Assembly: GCA_039917655.1 (NCBI GenBank)
Contig: JBDSJC010000259.1
Coordinates: 1 to 19,657 of the forward strand
Direction of reading: 5' to 3'
Length of the DNA: 19,657 bases
From: PNKC01 sp039917655
Lineage (GTDB): Bacteria > Chloroflexota > Dehalococcoidia > Tepidiformales > Tepidiformaceae
The notes under the pieces were generated by a model. The model saw nothing but the letters and a program-made list of their open reading frames with translations. It was not told where the DNA came from and did not search any database. Below are positions 1 through 6,558 of this stretch, one piece after another; the stretch's first letter is position 1; each line of letters begins with the position of its first letter. Position numbers and translations under genes: made by a program.

Positions 1-588
1 GTAGGCGACGGCTTCCTCTTGCAATTTCTCACGCGAAACCACCTGCCAAACGAAGCCGAGCTCTTGGGCTTCATAGGCACCAATGAACCGGCTTTCGAAG
101 AGGATAGCTTTCGCGTGTCGTGGGTGGAGATCCCACGGGACCGAGAAATACTGGAAATTCGTCGGCAGGAACAGAGCGTCGTCGGCAGCAAAAATAACGT
201 CCGAGGCCGAGGAAATGATCCAGCCGGCAAAAATGCAATAGCCCTGGACGGCGCAAACCGTTGGTTTCGGGATGTTCCGCCACCGCATTGTAGGCTCGAT
301 GTTCATATCCCACGAACGACGGTAACGGCCCCGAATCCCTGCGCCGATTGGCCGAACTTCACGGTCGGCGAGTTCCTCGGCCGTCCCCAGATCGTGACCT
401 GCTGAGAAGTTGTCGCCCTCTCCCATCAGTACGATTGCGCCGACAGAATCATCGGCGGTGGCACGCGCGTAAGCGGCATCGAGTTCTTCGATAAGGATGC
501 GGCTTTGGGCGTTGCGGACCTCTGGCCGGTTGAGCACCAGTTTGGCGACTCGGCCCTCCTGCTCGTAGCGGACCTGGGGGTCTGGCAT
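1..588 (-). CDS. Enoyl-CoA hydratase/isomerase (crotonase) family protein, 3' end cut by window edge
   Basis: The minus-strand frame from ATG at 588 stays open to base 1, giving 196 residues of a protein normally about 260 long; the C-terminus lies outside. It begins MPDPQVRYEQEGRVAKLVLN and has the crotonase signatures: N-terminal beta strands, the oxyanion-hole segment FSAGHDL, and the second oxyanion glycine region AVQGYCIFAGW. Crotonase proteins bind acyl-CoA and hydrate, isomerise or hydrolyse it, usually in cytosolic fatty or aromatic acid degradation. The stretch where classical hydratases carry their two catalytic glutamates reads ALFLPTNFQYFSVPW, without an obvious Glu, so simple hydratase activity is uncertain. 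An AAAGGA Shine-Dalgarno sits 8 nt before the ATG. The gene follows the CoA-transferase gene by 22 nt on the same strand, suggesting one operon for activation and conversion of an unidentified acyl-CoA. Confidence 0.88.
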   Translation of the reverse strand, partial: MPDPQVRYEQEGRVAKLVLNRPEVRNAQSRILIEELDAAYARATADDSVGAIVLMGEGDNFSAGHDLGTAEELADREVRPIGAGIRGRYRRSWDMNIEPTMRWRNIPKPTVCAVQGYCIFAGWIISSASDVIFAADDALFLPTNFQYFSVPWDLHPRHAKAILFESRFIGAYEAQELGFVWQVVSREKLQEEAVAY

Positions 589-610
589 TTGGCGTTCCTT
601 TCGTGGCGAA

Positions 611-2998
611 TCATGCAGGCGGGCCCATGCCACTGACTCCTGCTTCGACGAGCCGGTCGTATTCCTCGCGAGACATTCCCAGCAGCTCGGAGAACACTTC
701 GAACGAATGCTCGCCCTGGAGAGGAGCCGAGCTCACAACCTTCCCCGGCGTGCGCGAAAAGTGAATCGGCAGCCCGGCCTGTGGCCAGGTGCCGGCTTCT
801 GGATGTTGTACTTCTCCTACGGTGCCGCGACTTCGAAGGCTCGCATCCGCGGCAACTTCGAGGGAATCCAGCACCGGGGCAGCGATGACGCCTGCTGCCG
901 AGAGCGTCGCAGCGATTTGGTCGCGGTCCTGCTGGCAGGTCCAGGCACTTATGGCATGGTCGATCTCGGAGGCGCTCGCTCTGCGATTGGTTGCAAGGCG
1001 TAGCCGCTCGTCAGACAACATCGAATCGGCGCCAATTGTTGACGCTAAAGCGATCCATTGTTCTGTCGATTCGCATGCGATAGCGACCCACTGCCCATCC
1101 CTTGTCTCATAGATGCCATGCGGCGCATGGGCCGGATGGCGATTCCCTAGTCGCGGCCGTTGACGCCCGGTGCGAAGAAACTCGATCGCGGCATCTCCGA
1201 TGAACGTCAGGTTTGCCTCCTGCATAGAGAGGTCGATGTACTGGCCTTCGCCGGTTCGGTTGCGATGGAGAAGCGCCGTAAGGATCGCCGAACAACCGTA
1301 AAGCCCGGCCACCGCGTCAGGGTACATCTGGCCGGAGTTCATCGGCGGGCCGCCTTCGTACCCGAGGAGTGCGGACATGCCGGACGTGGGTTCGATCGTG
1401 CCTCCGATTCCCGGCACGTTCGCCCACGGACCGTCGTGCCCATAGGCCGAGAGGCTACAGAGGATGATGTCGGGCCGGATCGCCCGAAGCGCCTCATAGC
1501 CCAGTCCGAGGTTGCCCAGTACGCGCGGCGAGAAGTTCTCGGCGACGAAATCCGCGTGGGCGACGAGGCGGCGGTACACAGCCAAGCCTTCCGCAGTGTG
1601 AAGGTCCAGCGTGACCGACCGCTTGCCGAGGTTTACCGAGTTGAAAAGGGGACTTGTGTTCCACGAATGCAGAGCCGTTGCCATTTCGCTCAGAGGCCCA
1701 ACAACCGGAGCGTCATAACTGCCCCGCCACGAGTCGGGTCGCTTCCGTACTTCGATCTGGATGACGTCCGCACCAAGCATCCCGAGTAATTCGGTGCATA
1801 GTGCGCCCGCCCACGCCTGGGTGAGGACGATGCCTCGAATGCCCACGAGCGGCCCGCGGCGGCGTACGTCCGTGGGCTTTTCGGGCTTCGGACGCCTATG
1901 AGGCGTGGAGGCAGGGCGAGGTTCGACGTCCGATCTTTCGGGCGACCAGGGAGTCTCAGACATTTTGAATGGTGCGCCGGCGTGGCTCGCGTCGCCAGCG
2001 GCCGCGTCCCCAGGACCCCAGAAGCCGCGGGCGCGCAGGTGCTCGTTGTTCACCAGTTCGTGGAATTCGAGGACTGGACCAGCGACAACGCGACGCGCGG
2101 CCAGCTCGTCGAACAGGTCCGCCTTCGGCCATTCCGCCATCTTTGCCTGGACGCGGTCGAGGTATTCGGCCTTGTTTGCATTCCGGTACCAGGAGGTCTC
2201 CCAGCGCGGATCCATCGCGAGATCCGGCAAGCCGAGGACATTCATCGCATCACGCCAGAAGTGCGCTCGGCTGATGGTCAGGGCGAAGTATCCGTCGGCT
2301 ACGGGCACAGGACCAGTCGTAATGTCTGCCGAAATCGAGCGCTCCGGGACCACACCCATGTACTGTGCCCGAAGCAACGCCGGCGCAAGCGCCGCAACCA
2401 TAGCATCGAGTTCGCCGGTATCGATTTCTTGGCCTTCACCGGGGTGATTGTCGCGATGGATTAACGCCGCGACCGCGCCCGTGAACGCCGCCACGCCAGC
2501 GTAGTATGATGCCTGCCAGCCGCTCGGCTTGAGCGGAGGCTTGCCGCCTCGACCGTTGATTGTCGCCCAACCGGAGCGTGCCGAAATGGCCAGGTCGTTG
2601 GCGGGGAAGTCCGCTAACGGGCTGTTCAAGCCGTAAGGCGTCACGTGGACCATCACGAGATCTGGCCGATCCAGCCGTTCGTAGCTCAATGCGATGGCCT
2701 CGAGTTGGCTCGCAGTCATACTTGAGACGACGACATCCGCGGTGGCGATCAGCGCGAATAGGCGGCTTCGTTCGCTTGCCGCGCGAATGTCGAGCGTAAG
2801 CCGCTGCTTCCCGGCGAGTACGTATTCCGCCAGCGCCTTTGTCGCCGGCTCATCGTCGCGTTCCAAACGATGACCATCTGGTGGTTCGACCAGGACCACC
2901 GAGGCGCCAAAGCCCGCCATGAGTCGAGTGCACCATGCGCCGCTAGCAGAGCTGGAGATGTCGATGACCCGAACATCACTGAAAGCCGACGACATCAT
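611..2998 (-). CDS. CaiB/BaiF (family III) CoA-transferase, fused double-domain protein
   Basis: This 795-residue protein contains two tandem family III CoA-transferase domains, about residues 1-350 and 380-795, joined by a proline/arginine-rich linker; single-domain relatives are about 400 residues. Family members move CoA between carboxylic acids through an aspartyl-CoA thioester. In the second half the expected Asp is present in MYPDAVAG (Asp561), followed by LLHRNRTGEGQYIDLS. The aligned place in the first half reads QASYYAG, with Ser164 instead, so only the second half looks catalytic. I start at ATG 2998 (a second ATG follows at 2995). The frame stays open up to 3112, but that part is an insertion-sequence end. 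There is no Shine-Dalgarno; a TAGACT box lies 8 nt upstream. The start of the crotonase-family gene follows after 22 nt. Confidence 0.9.
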   Translation of the reverse strand: MMSSAFSDVRVIDISSSASGAWCTRLMAGFGASVVLVEPPDGHRLERDDEPATKALAEYVLAGKQRLTLDIRAASERSRLFALIATADVVVSSMTASQLEAIALSYERLDRPDLVMVHVTPYGLNSPLADFPANDLAISARSGWATINGRGGKPPLKPSGWQASYYAGVAAFTGAVAALIHRDNHPGEGQEIDTGELDAMVAALAPALLRAQYMGVVPERSISADITTGPVPVADGYFALTISRAHFWRDAMNVLGLPDLAMDPRWETSWYRNANKAEYLDRVQAKMAEWPKADLFDELAARRVVAGPVLEFHELVNNEHLRARGFWGPGDAAAGDASHAGAPFKMSETPWSPERSDVEPRPASTPHRRPKPEKPTDVRRRGPLVGIRGIVLTQAWAGALCTELLGMLGADVIQIEVRKRPDSWRGSYDAPVVGPLSEMATALHSWNTSPLFNSVNLGKRSVTLDLHTAEGLAVYRRLVAHADFVAENFSPRVLGNLGLGYEALRAIRPDIILCSLSAYGHDGPWANVPGIGGTIEPTSGMSALLGYEGGPPMNSGQMYPDAVAGLYGCSAILTALLHRNRTGEGQYIDLSMQEANLTFIGDAAIEFLRTGRQRPRLGNRHPAHAPHGIYETRDGQWVAIACESTEQWIALASTIGADSMLSDERLRLATNRRASASEIDHAISAWTCQQDRDQIAATLSAAGVIAAPVLDSLEVAADASLRSRGTVGEVQHPEAGTWPQAGLPIHFSRTPGKVVSSAPLQGEHSFEVFSELLGMSREEYDRLVEAGVSGMGPPA

Positions 2999-3006
2999 GG
3001 GCTTGC

Positions 3007-3036
3007 AGTCTAGGACCGGCGATTGGCAGAGAACAA
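3007..3036 (-). promoter_or_regulatory. Candidate promoter of the CoA-transferase operon
   Basis: On the minus strand TTGTTC (3036-3031) and TAGACT (3012-3007) are separated by 18 nt, and TAGACT ends 8 nt before the ATG at 2998. This would give a nearly leaderless mRNA, in line with the missing Shine-Dalgarno. The -35 box overlaps the outer edge of the left inverted repeat, so the IS end may supply part of the promoter. Inferred from motif spacing only. Confidence 0.4.
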
Positions 3037-3072
3037 GGGAGTGTACTGTTTCAAGACGTCGGTGACAGATCT
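3034..3072. repeat. Left copy of 39-bp imperfect inverted repeat (IS481-type end)
   Basis: Read on the plus strand this matches the reverse complement of 5153-5191 at 35 of 39 positions; mismatches are at repeat positions 7, 8, 16 and 28. The core is TGTACTG then TTCAAGACGTC then GTGACAGATCT, and TGT...ACA tips are common in IS481-family elements. Similarity to the right copy continues inward without gaps for about 30 more bases at a lower level, into what looks like the 3' end of a transposase gene read on the minus strand (ICHRRLE versus ICHGRLE). The left copy may therefore be the 3' end of a second related element rather than the true partner of the right end. Confidence 0.8.
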
Positions 3073-3112
3073 TCGTGTGGTGGGCGGCGTCGAAGGTGGC
3101 CAGTCCTCGCAT
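3073..3112 (-). pseudogene. Transposase 3'-end fragment attached to the left inverted repeat
   Basis: The minus strand reads GLATFDAAHHTKICHRRLE across this stretch and into the repeat, resembling FLETFHTTSTQEICHGRLE at the 3' end of the IS481-type transposase near 5115-5172. Over 42 ungapped bases that partly include the repeat, 27 are identical. Nothing recognisable as transposase lies further upstream. It reads without a stop into the CoA-transferase frame. Confidence 0.5.
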
Positions 3113-3215
3113 AGTTGCCTGCCGGACGTCTACGGCAGCCCACGGTGGGCATGCAGCTTGCTACCACGACGCGAAACCGTGGCGACGGAGCGCTGCCGTC
3201 CAAGAGGTTAAGAGC

Positions 3216-3500
3216 TTAGATCAGCCCACCGCGTTTGCTGCCGCGTGACGAAACCGCCCGAAAGACGATGATCACCGCGATCGCGCCGAGCACGGCGATA
3301 ACGATGCTTCGGACGTTAAAGCCCGTAACGTCGCCATAGCCGAGTTCCACGCTGACGAAGCCCCCGACGATCGCCCCGACAACGCCCAGCAGTGTCGTTA
3401 TGACCAGCCCGCGCAGTCCGATCCCGCTTCCACCGCCGAGGATGAACTCTGCCAACAAGCCGGCCACAAGGCCAACGAGGATCCAGGTCAACAATCCCAT
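3216..3500 (-). CDS. GlsB/YeaQ/YmgE-family stress-response membrane protein
   Basis: This 94-residue protein is typical of the transglycosylase-associated/GlsB family: three hydrophobic segments at about residues 3-20, 29-50 and 63-83, glycine-rich turns (GLVAGLLAEFILGGGSGIGL), and a short basic tail SSRGSKRGG. Family members are small inner-membrane proteins linked to general or acid stress; their biochemical role is unknown. A Shine-Dalgarno GGGGTGA is placed 4 nt before ATG 3500. The gene looks intact although it sits inside a segment otherwise made of broken genes and flanked by inverted IS ends, so it may be cargo or a surviving resident gene. Confidence 0.88.
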   Translation of the reverse strand: MGLLTWILVGLVAGLLAEFILGGGSGIGLRGLVITTLLGVVGAIVGGFVSVELGYGDVTGFNVRSIVIAVLGAIAVIIVFRAVSSRGSKRGGLI

Positions 3501-3618
3501 GAGTCACCCCATTCGATGCCCGTCACCGACGATGAGTCTTTCTCCGTAAATCATCCTCCAGTTCGTCTGCCCGAAGCAAGCAGACACCCGTGGAAGTGGA
3601 TAGAGAGCGAGTCGGAAG

Positions 3619-3842
3619 TCAGGCCGAAGGCACATACCGACGCTTCTCCGTGGGAACGTAGCAGAAGAAACCGTCTCCGCTCTTCTCGATGAAGCTGCCG
3701 GTGGCGGACTGCGCGAGAGAGGCCGGAGCGCGGTTGTTGCGAGTTCACCAGCGAGGAGGATCGCCGCCGTGAGTGCCGCGCCACGGACGAGGCTGCGCTG
3801 CCATGCCTCTCGGATCACCGCCGAAGCCCACACGGTGTTCAC
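3619..3842 (-). pseudogene. Possible broken small exported protein
   Basis: From a GTG near 3842 one minus-strand frame reads a signal-peptide-like stretch, basic WQRSLVR followed by GAALTAAILLAGELATTAL (to about 3726). A second frame then continues as ASLAQSATGSFIEKSGDG and FFCYVPTEKRRYVPSA before a TGA at 3619-3621. Joined, these would be a secreted protein of roughly 75 residues with a frameshift near 3725. No family is recognised. The flanking sequence to 3938 shows nothing else convincing. Confidence 0.3.
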
Positions 3843-3938
3843 GATGTCCTCATCGTGGTGCGGAGAGCGGCGCGCGGCGAAATGGCTCGGCCTGAAGAAC
3901 CGCCGAAGTCTTTGCACGTGTTCGGCTCAGTCCGCCCA

Positions 3939-4569
3939 CTACTCGTGGAGGCAACTCTCGCCGTGCGGCGCCATCGAAGGCGGAACGTCGATCGCCGGGT
4001 TCGAATCGAAGAAGCCAACCGGCAAGAGATTGAACCCCGCATAGTATGTCGGCATTACAGGCCAGTCCTCCGGCCTGGGCACATGGTTGTGCCCCAGCGT
4101 GTACCACAGGACGACGTCCGCGTTTCTCGATGTTCCGGTCGGCGGCGGTCCATTCTGGCAACCCGGCGCCCCCCGCGTGCTGGTTCGGGTACTGGCCCGC
4201 CGCATGCATCTCCCGCCGATCGTATGGAGTCACCCAGAGGTGGTTCGTTGTAGAGCCCGCCCGCTTGATCAGGCTCGAACCAGGAAGGTTCATTGGGAGG
4301 CAGTTCTCCATCGGCATAAGCTTGTACGAGACTGGTTGCCCCATCCTGTTCAGCGAGTTTTGGTTCGCGACTCGCCAGTAGCGCGCTGTTTCCTGGTTCA
4401 CGCGGCCCCTGGCTTGCGACTCCCGTACGAGCAGCGTCGATTCGGCGAAGAACGCTTTCCCGAAGGGGTTTTCGCCGGAGAGCGGTTCTGCCCTAGTGTT
4501 CACTTCGTACACCGAGTTGGGGCCGTCATCGAGGTTGAAGTCCAGGCGGACGCTAAAGAAGTGCTGGTG
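3939..4569 (-). pseudogene. Copper amine oxidase, C-terminal remnant with frameshift
   Basis: The minus strand encodes the C-terminal third of a copper amine oxidase (quinone-dependent primary-amine oxidase). Copper-ligand signature HQHFF opens the remnant at about 4569, followed by family-typical RLDFNLDDGPNSVYEV and ENPFGKAF. After RNIE (about 4126) the frame must change to continue as NADVVLWYTLGHNHV then PRPEDWPVMP, which carries the third copper histidine, and NPAIDVP before the stop at 3939-3941. The region that would hold the tyrosine converted to topaquinone is missing, replaced by transposase sequence from about 4575. It cannot encode a working enzyme. It is a deletion remnant at an IS junction. 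Confidence 0.85.
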
Positions 4570-4574
4570 GACGC

Positions 4575-5175
4575 TCAGACGCACGTCCGCCCGCAGGCGC
4601 CAGTGGAAGCGCCAGCACGCTACCCGCAAGCCCAGGAGCTACGAGGCGAGAGTTCCGGGCGACATCGTCCAGCTCGATACGATGGAAGACTCCCTATACG
4701 GCCGGAGCCGGGCGTCGTCTGAAGCAGTTCACCACCGTCGATGTGGTCAGCCGCTGGTCGGTCCCCACGATCGCCAGCAACGCCACGGCCAGGCTCGCCA
4801 GCCGTGCCCTCGACGACCTCATTGCCCGCGCTCCCTTCGTCGTCAAGGCGATCCAGGTTGATGGCGGCTCCGAGTTCATGGGCGAGTTCGAAGACGCCGG
4901 CAAGGAGAAGGGCATCCTGCTCTTTTGTCTCCCCTCCTCGCAGTCCCAAGCTCAACGGCCGCGTGGAACGCGCCAACCGTACCTACCGGGAGGAGTTCTA
5001 CAACTGCTCCGAGGCCACGCCCACCGTCGCCGGCTTCCGAGCCGACCTCCTCAACTGGGAGCACACCTACAACCACATCCGCCCTCACCGCGCCCTCGGC
5101 CACCTCACACCGGTCCAGTTCCTCGAAACCTTCCACACCACATCGACCCAGGAGATCTGTCACGGACGTCTTGAA
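4575..5175 (+). pseudogene. IS481-type DDE transposase, 5'-truncated and frameshifted
   Basis: Three plus-strand frames together give the catalytic core of an rve/DDE transposase. Frame one reads RKPRSYEARVPGDIVQLDTM (first Asp, to about 4685). The next recognisable part reads LKQFTTVDVVSRWSV and AIQVDGGSEFMGEFEDAG (second Asp, about 4712-4935). The last reads SPKLNGRVERANRTYREEFY (catalytic Glu) and NHIRPHRALGHLTPVQFLE. Shifts are needed near 4690-4710 (probably two) and near 4935. The N-terminal helix-turn-helix half is absent, the junction with the amine-oxidase remnant lying at about 4570-4580. The element is therefore inactive unless supplied in trans. Confidence 0.85.
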
Positions 5176-5191
5176 CCAGTACAAGCCCTTG
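5153..5191. repeat. Right copy of 39-bp imperfect inverted repeat
   Basis: Partner of 3034-3072 in inverted orientation, 35 of 39 identical. The two copies bound 2,158 bp. The transposase reading frame crosses this repeat without a stop and runs in frame into the XdhC-like gene. Confidence 0.8.
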
Positions 5192-5223
5192 CAACCTTCA
5201 CCGCCAGTTGCAACGATGGATGC

Positions 5224-5535
5224 ATGCAAGGTGAGATCTACCGGGAGATCGCCGGCGCGCTTGAACGCCAGGAGCCTATAGTGTTGGCGACGGTGGCGCG
5301 TACGCGCGGCTCCACTCCCCGCAAGACAGGCGCGAAAATGGTCGTCCGGCGGGATGGCAGCTTCTTCGGTACCATCGGCGGCGGCTGCGGCGAGGCGGAA
5401 GTCTGGCAGGAAGCGATGGACGCCTTCGAAGACGGCAAGGCACGCATCGTCACCGTGGACCTCACCCAGCCAACTGACGGCGATGACAAGATCTGCGGCG
5501 GCATGATGGACGTCTTCGTCGAGCGCCTCGGCTAG
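5224..5535 (+). CDS. XdhC/CoxI-family protein, single N-terminal domain
   Basis: The 103-residue product matches the N-terminal domain of the XdhC/CoxI family, with LATVARTRGSTPRKTGAKM, the glycine signature GTIGGGCGEAEVW, and the end of the domain. Full-length XdhC proteins insert or mature the sulfurated molybdenum cofactor of xanthine-dehydrogenase-type enzymes and carry a second, Rossmann-like domain, which is absent here; split XdhC/CoxI domains are known in CO-dehydrogenase-like clusters. No molybdoenzyme gene is in this window. The start at 5224 is chosen because homology begins there. The frame is open further upstream through the IS end to 4741, so a fused product cannot be excluded. 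No clear Shine-Dalgarno is seen. Confidence 0.8.
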   Translation: MQGEIYREIAGALERQEPIVLATVARTRGSTPRKTGAKMVVRRDGSFFGTIGGGCGEAEVWQEAMDAFEDGKARIVTVDLTQPTDGDDKICGGMMDVFVERLG

Positions 5536-5680
5536 ATTCGCCTCCATAGCGCGGCGGTGCTGTCACGTTCGCAGCCCGATCAGCCTGGCAGTTACGCATT
5601 CGATTCCAGATTTCGCGCGTTCGCCGCTTCGTGATTTCACCTCCGGAAGCGCAACAGCGTTCCCCAACCGTCTCAACTGC

Positions 5681-5686
5681 TACCAT
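5681..5686 (+). promoter_or_regulatory. Candidate -10 box (leaderless start)
   Basis: TACCAT ends 6 nt before ATG 5693, which would place the transcription start on the A of the start codon. No good -35 and no Shine-Dalgarno is seen. Confidence 0.4.
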
Positions 5687-5692
5687 TCGCGT

Positions 5693-6097
5693 ATGACTCA
5701 GGATCCAATGGCCGAGATGATGGCGAACTGGCGGAAGCTCAGCGACCGCGTGGTTGCCACCTGGGGCAACCAGATGTCCGCGGGCGCGAAATCGGAAGAG
5801 GGCGCGGCTGCGATGGCCGAGATGGAGCGTACCTTCCTCGAAATGCGCACCCAGATGGGCCAGGCCAGCCGCACCACCTTCGAGCCGATGGTCAGCGCCG
5901 CCGGCGGCGTGCCGTTCAGCGAGTTTCAGCGCCTCGCCGACCAGGTGCACACCATCCTCCTGCGCATGGACCGCATCGATGACGCGCTAATAGAGTTGCG
6001 GACCACCCGCGCGCCGCGCGCCGCCGCCACGCCCGTCGCTGACGCCGAACCCCAAGACGCACCGAAGAAACGGTCGAAGGCGAAGAAAAAGGGCTAA
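5693..6097 (+). CDS. Small helical protein with lysine-rich tail (phasin/PhaE-like?), hypothetical
   Basis: The 134-residue product is predicted largely alpha-helical. It has an N-terminal amphipathic region rich in Met, Ala and Glu (DPMAEMMANWRKLSDRV), a middle helix, a short GGVPFSEFQ turn, and a heptad-like segment FQRLADQVHTILLRMDRIDD. An Ala/Pro-rich linker follows, ending in KKRSKAKKKG. The layout resembles phasin-like or PhaE-like polyhydroxyalkanoate granule proteins, where a basic tail may touch nucleic acid or another partner. This is a resemblance only; no PHA synthase is present in the window. The gene stands alone between the XdhC-like gene and tRNA-Ser. Its start is supported by the TACCAT box 6 nt upstream. 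Confidence 0.7.
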   Translation: MTQDPMAEMMANWRKLSDRVVATWGNQMSAGAKSEEGAAAMAEMERTFLEMRTQMGQASRTTFEPMVSAAGGVPFSEFQRLADQVHTILLRMDRIDDALIELRTTRAPRAAATPVADAEPQDAPKKRSKAKKKG

Positions 6098-6247
6098 GGG
6101 GCGGCAGTCAGCGGTCGTGGGTTTCATCAGATACCGGCTTTAGAGAGCGGCCGGGAGAATCCGTCTTCGAGGGGAAGGGCCGCTCCCACACTGGCTGCGC
6201 ACTCCTTCGTGATGCAATCCACAACGGTGTGTCGCTGCGCCGAACGC

Positions 6248-6277
6248 CAAAAAGGCCCGCCCGGCGGGCGGGCCTTT
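6248..6277 (-). terminator. Rho-independent terminator of tRNA-Ser
   Basis: A perfect 12-bp stem AAAGGCCCGCCC / GGGCGGGCCTTT with a 3-nt loop (6251-6277) is followed on the minus strand by further T residues (TTTTTGG in all). It begins 16 bp past the tRNA 3' end, a textbook intrinsic terminator. Confidence 0.85.
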
Positions 6278-6293
6278 GGGAGTTGGTGGCTAT

Positions 6294-6381
6294 TGGCGGA
6301 GAGGGGGAGATTCGAACTCCCGGTGACTTTCGCCACACCGTTTTTCGAGAACGGCACCATCAACCACTCGGACACCTCTCC
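6294..6381 (-). tRNA. tRNA-Ser (anticodon CGA)
   Basis: The 88-nt minus-strand sequence folds as a class II tRNA: acceptor GGAGAGG / CCTCTCC, D-arm containing GAGTGGTTGA, anticodon stem CCGTT / AACGG around loop CTCGAAA (anticodon CGA, reads UCG serine), a long variable arm, and T-arm GGGAG TTCGAAT CTCCC. The CCA end is encoded (6294-6296). A terminator follows. Confidence 0.95.
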
Positions 6382-6545
6382 GTTGAAGAGTGTATCAGTC
6401 TGTGGCCCACGGAAAACCGCGACAGAGTGGGGACACAGCGCCCCCACTAGATGGTGCGAATCGTGGGCGAGCGACGGGGACAGGAAGCGAGCCTCCGCCC
6501 CGGCGGCCGCGAGTAATTCCCCGGATCCCGCAATTTCCCTTCCCC

Positions 6546-6551
6546 TATACT
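6546..6551 (+). promoter_or_regulatory. Candidate -10 box of the MFS gene (leaderless start)
   Basis: TATACT ends 7 nt before ATG 6559. There is no Shine-Dalgarno between them. The same TATACT with 7-nt spacing precedes the second ATG of the GNAT-like gene at 14167. Confidence 0.5.
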
Positions 6552-6558
6552 CGTCTCC

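Larger units (their letters stand above)
4575..5191 (+). mobile_element. IS481-family insertion sequence remnant (right part)
   Basis: This comprises the broken DDE transposase and the right terminal repeat, whose tip ...CAGTACA ends at 5183 or, with the extended repeat, at 5191. No target-site duplication is seen: the flanks of the left and right repeats share only the inverted CAAGGG/CCCTTG, which belongs to the repeat itself. Confidence 0.75.

Noticed and set aside
1898..2464. Long plus-strand frames inside the CoA-transferase gene
   Set aside because: Low-complexity Arg/Pro-rich antisense shadows with no recognisable domain.
4087..4722. Long plus-strand frame opposite the amine-oxidase remnant
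   Set aside because: It is the antisense shadow of the amine-oxidase fragment; only its last part overlaps the transposase remnant.
6108..6250. Possible small gene between the helical protein and the tRNA terminator
   Set aside because: Frames here cross the tRNA or terminator and show no domain or ribosome site; nothing supportable.
6294..6381. tRNA-Ser as an integration site for a mobile island
   Set aside because: No integrase, no repeat of the tRNA 3' end and no phage genes are in the window.
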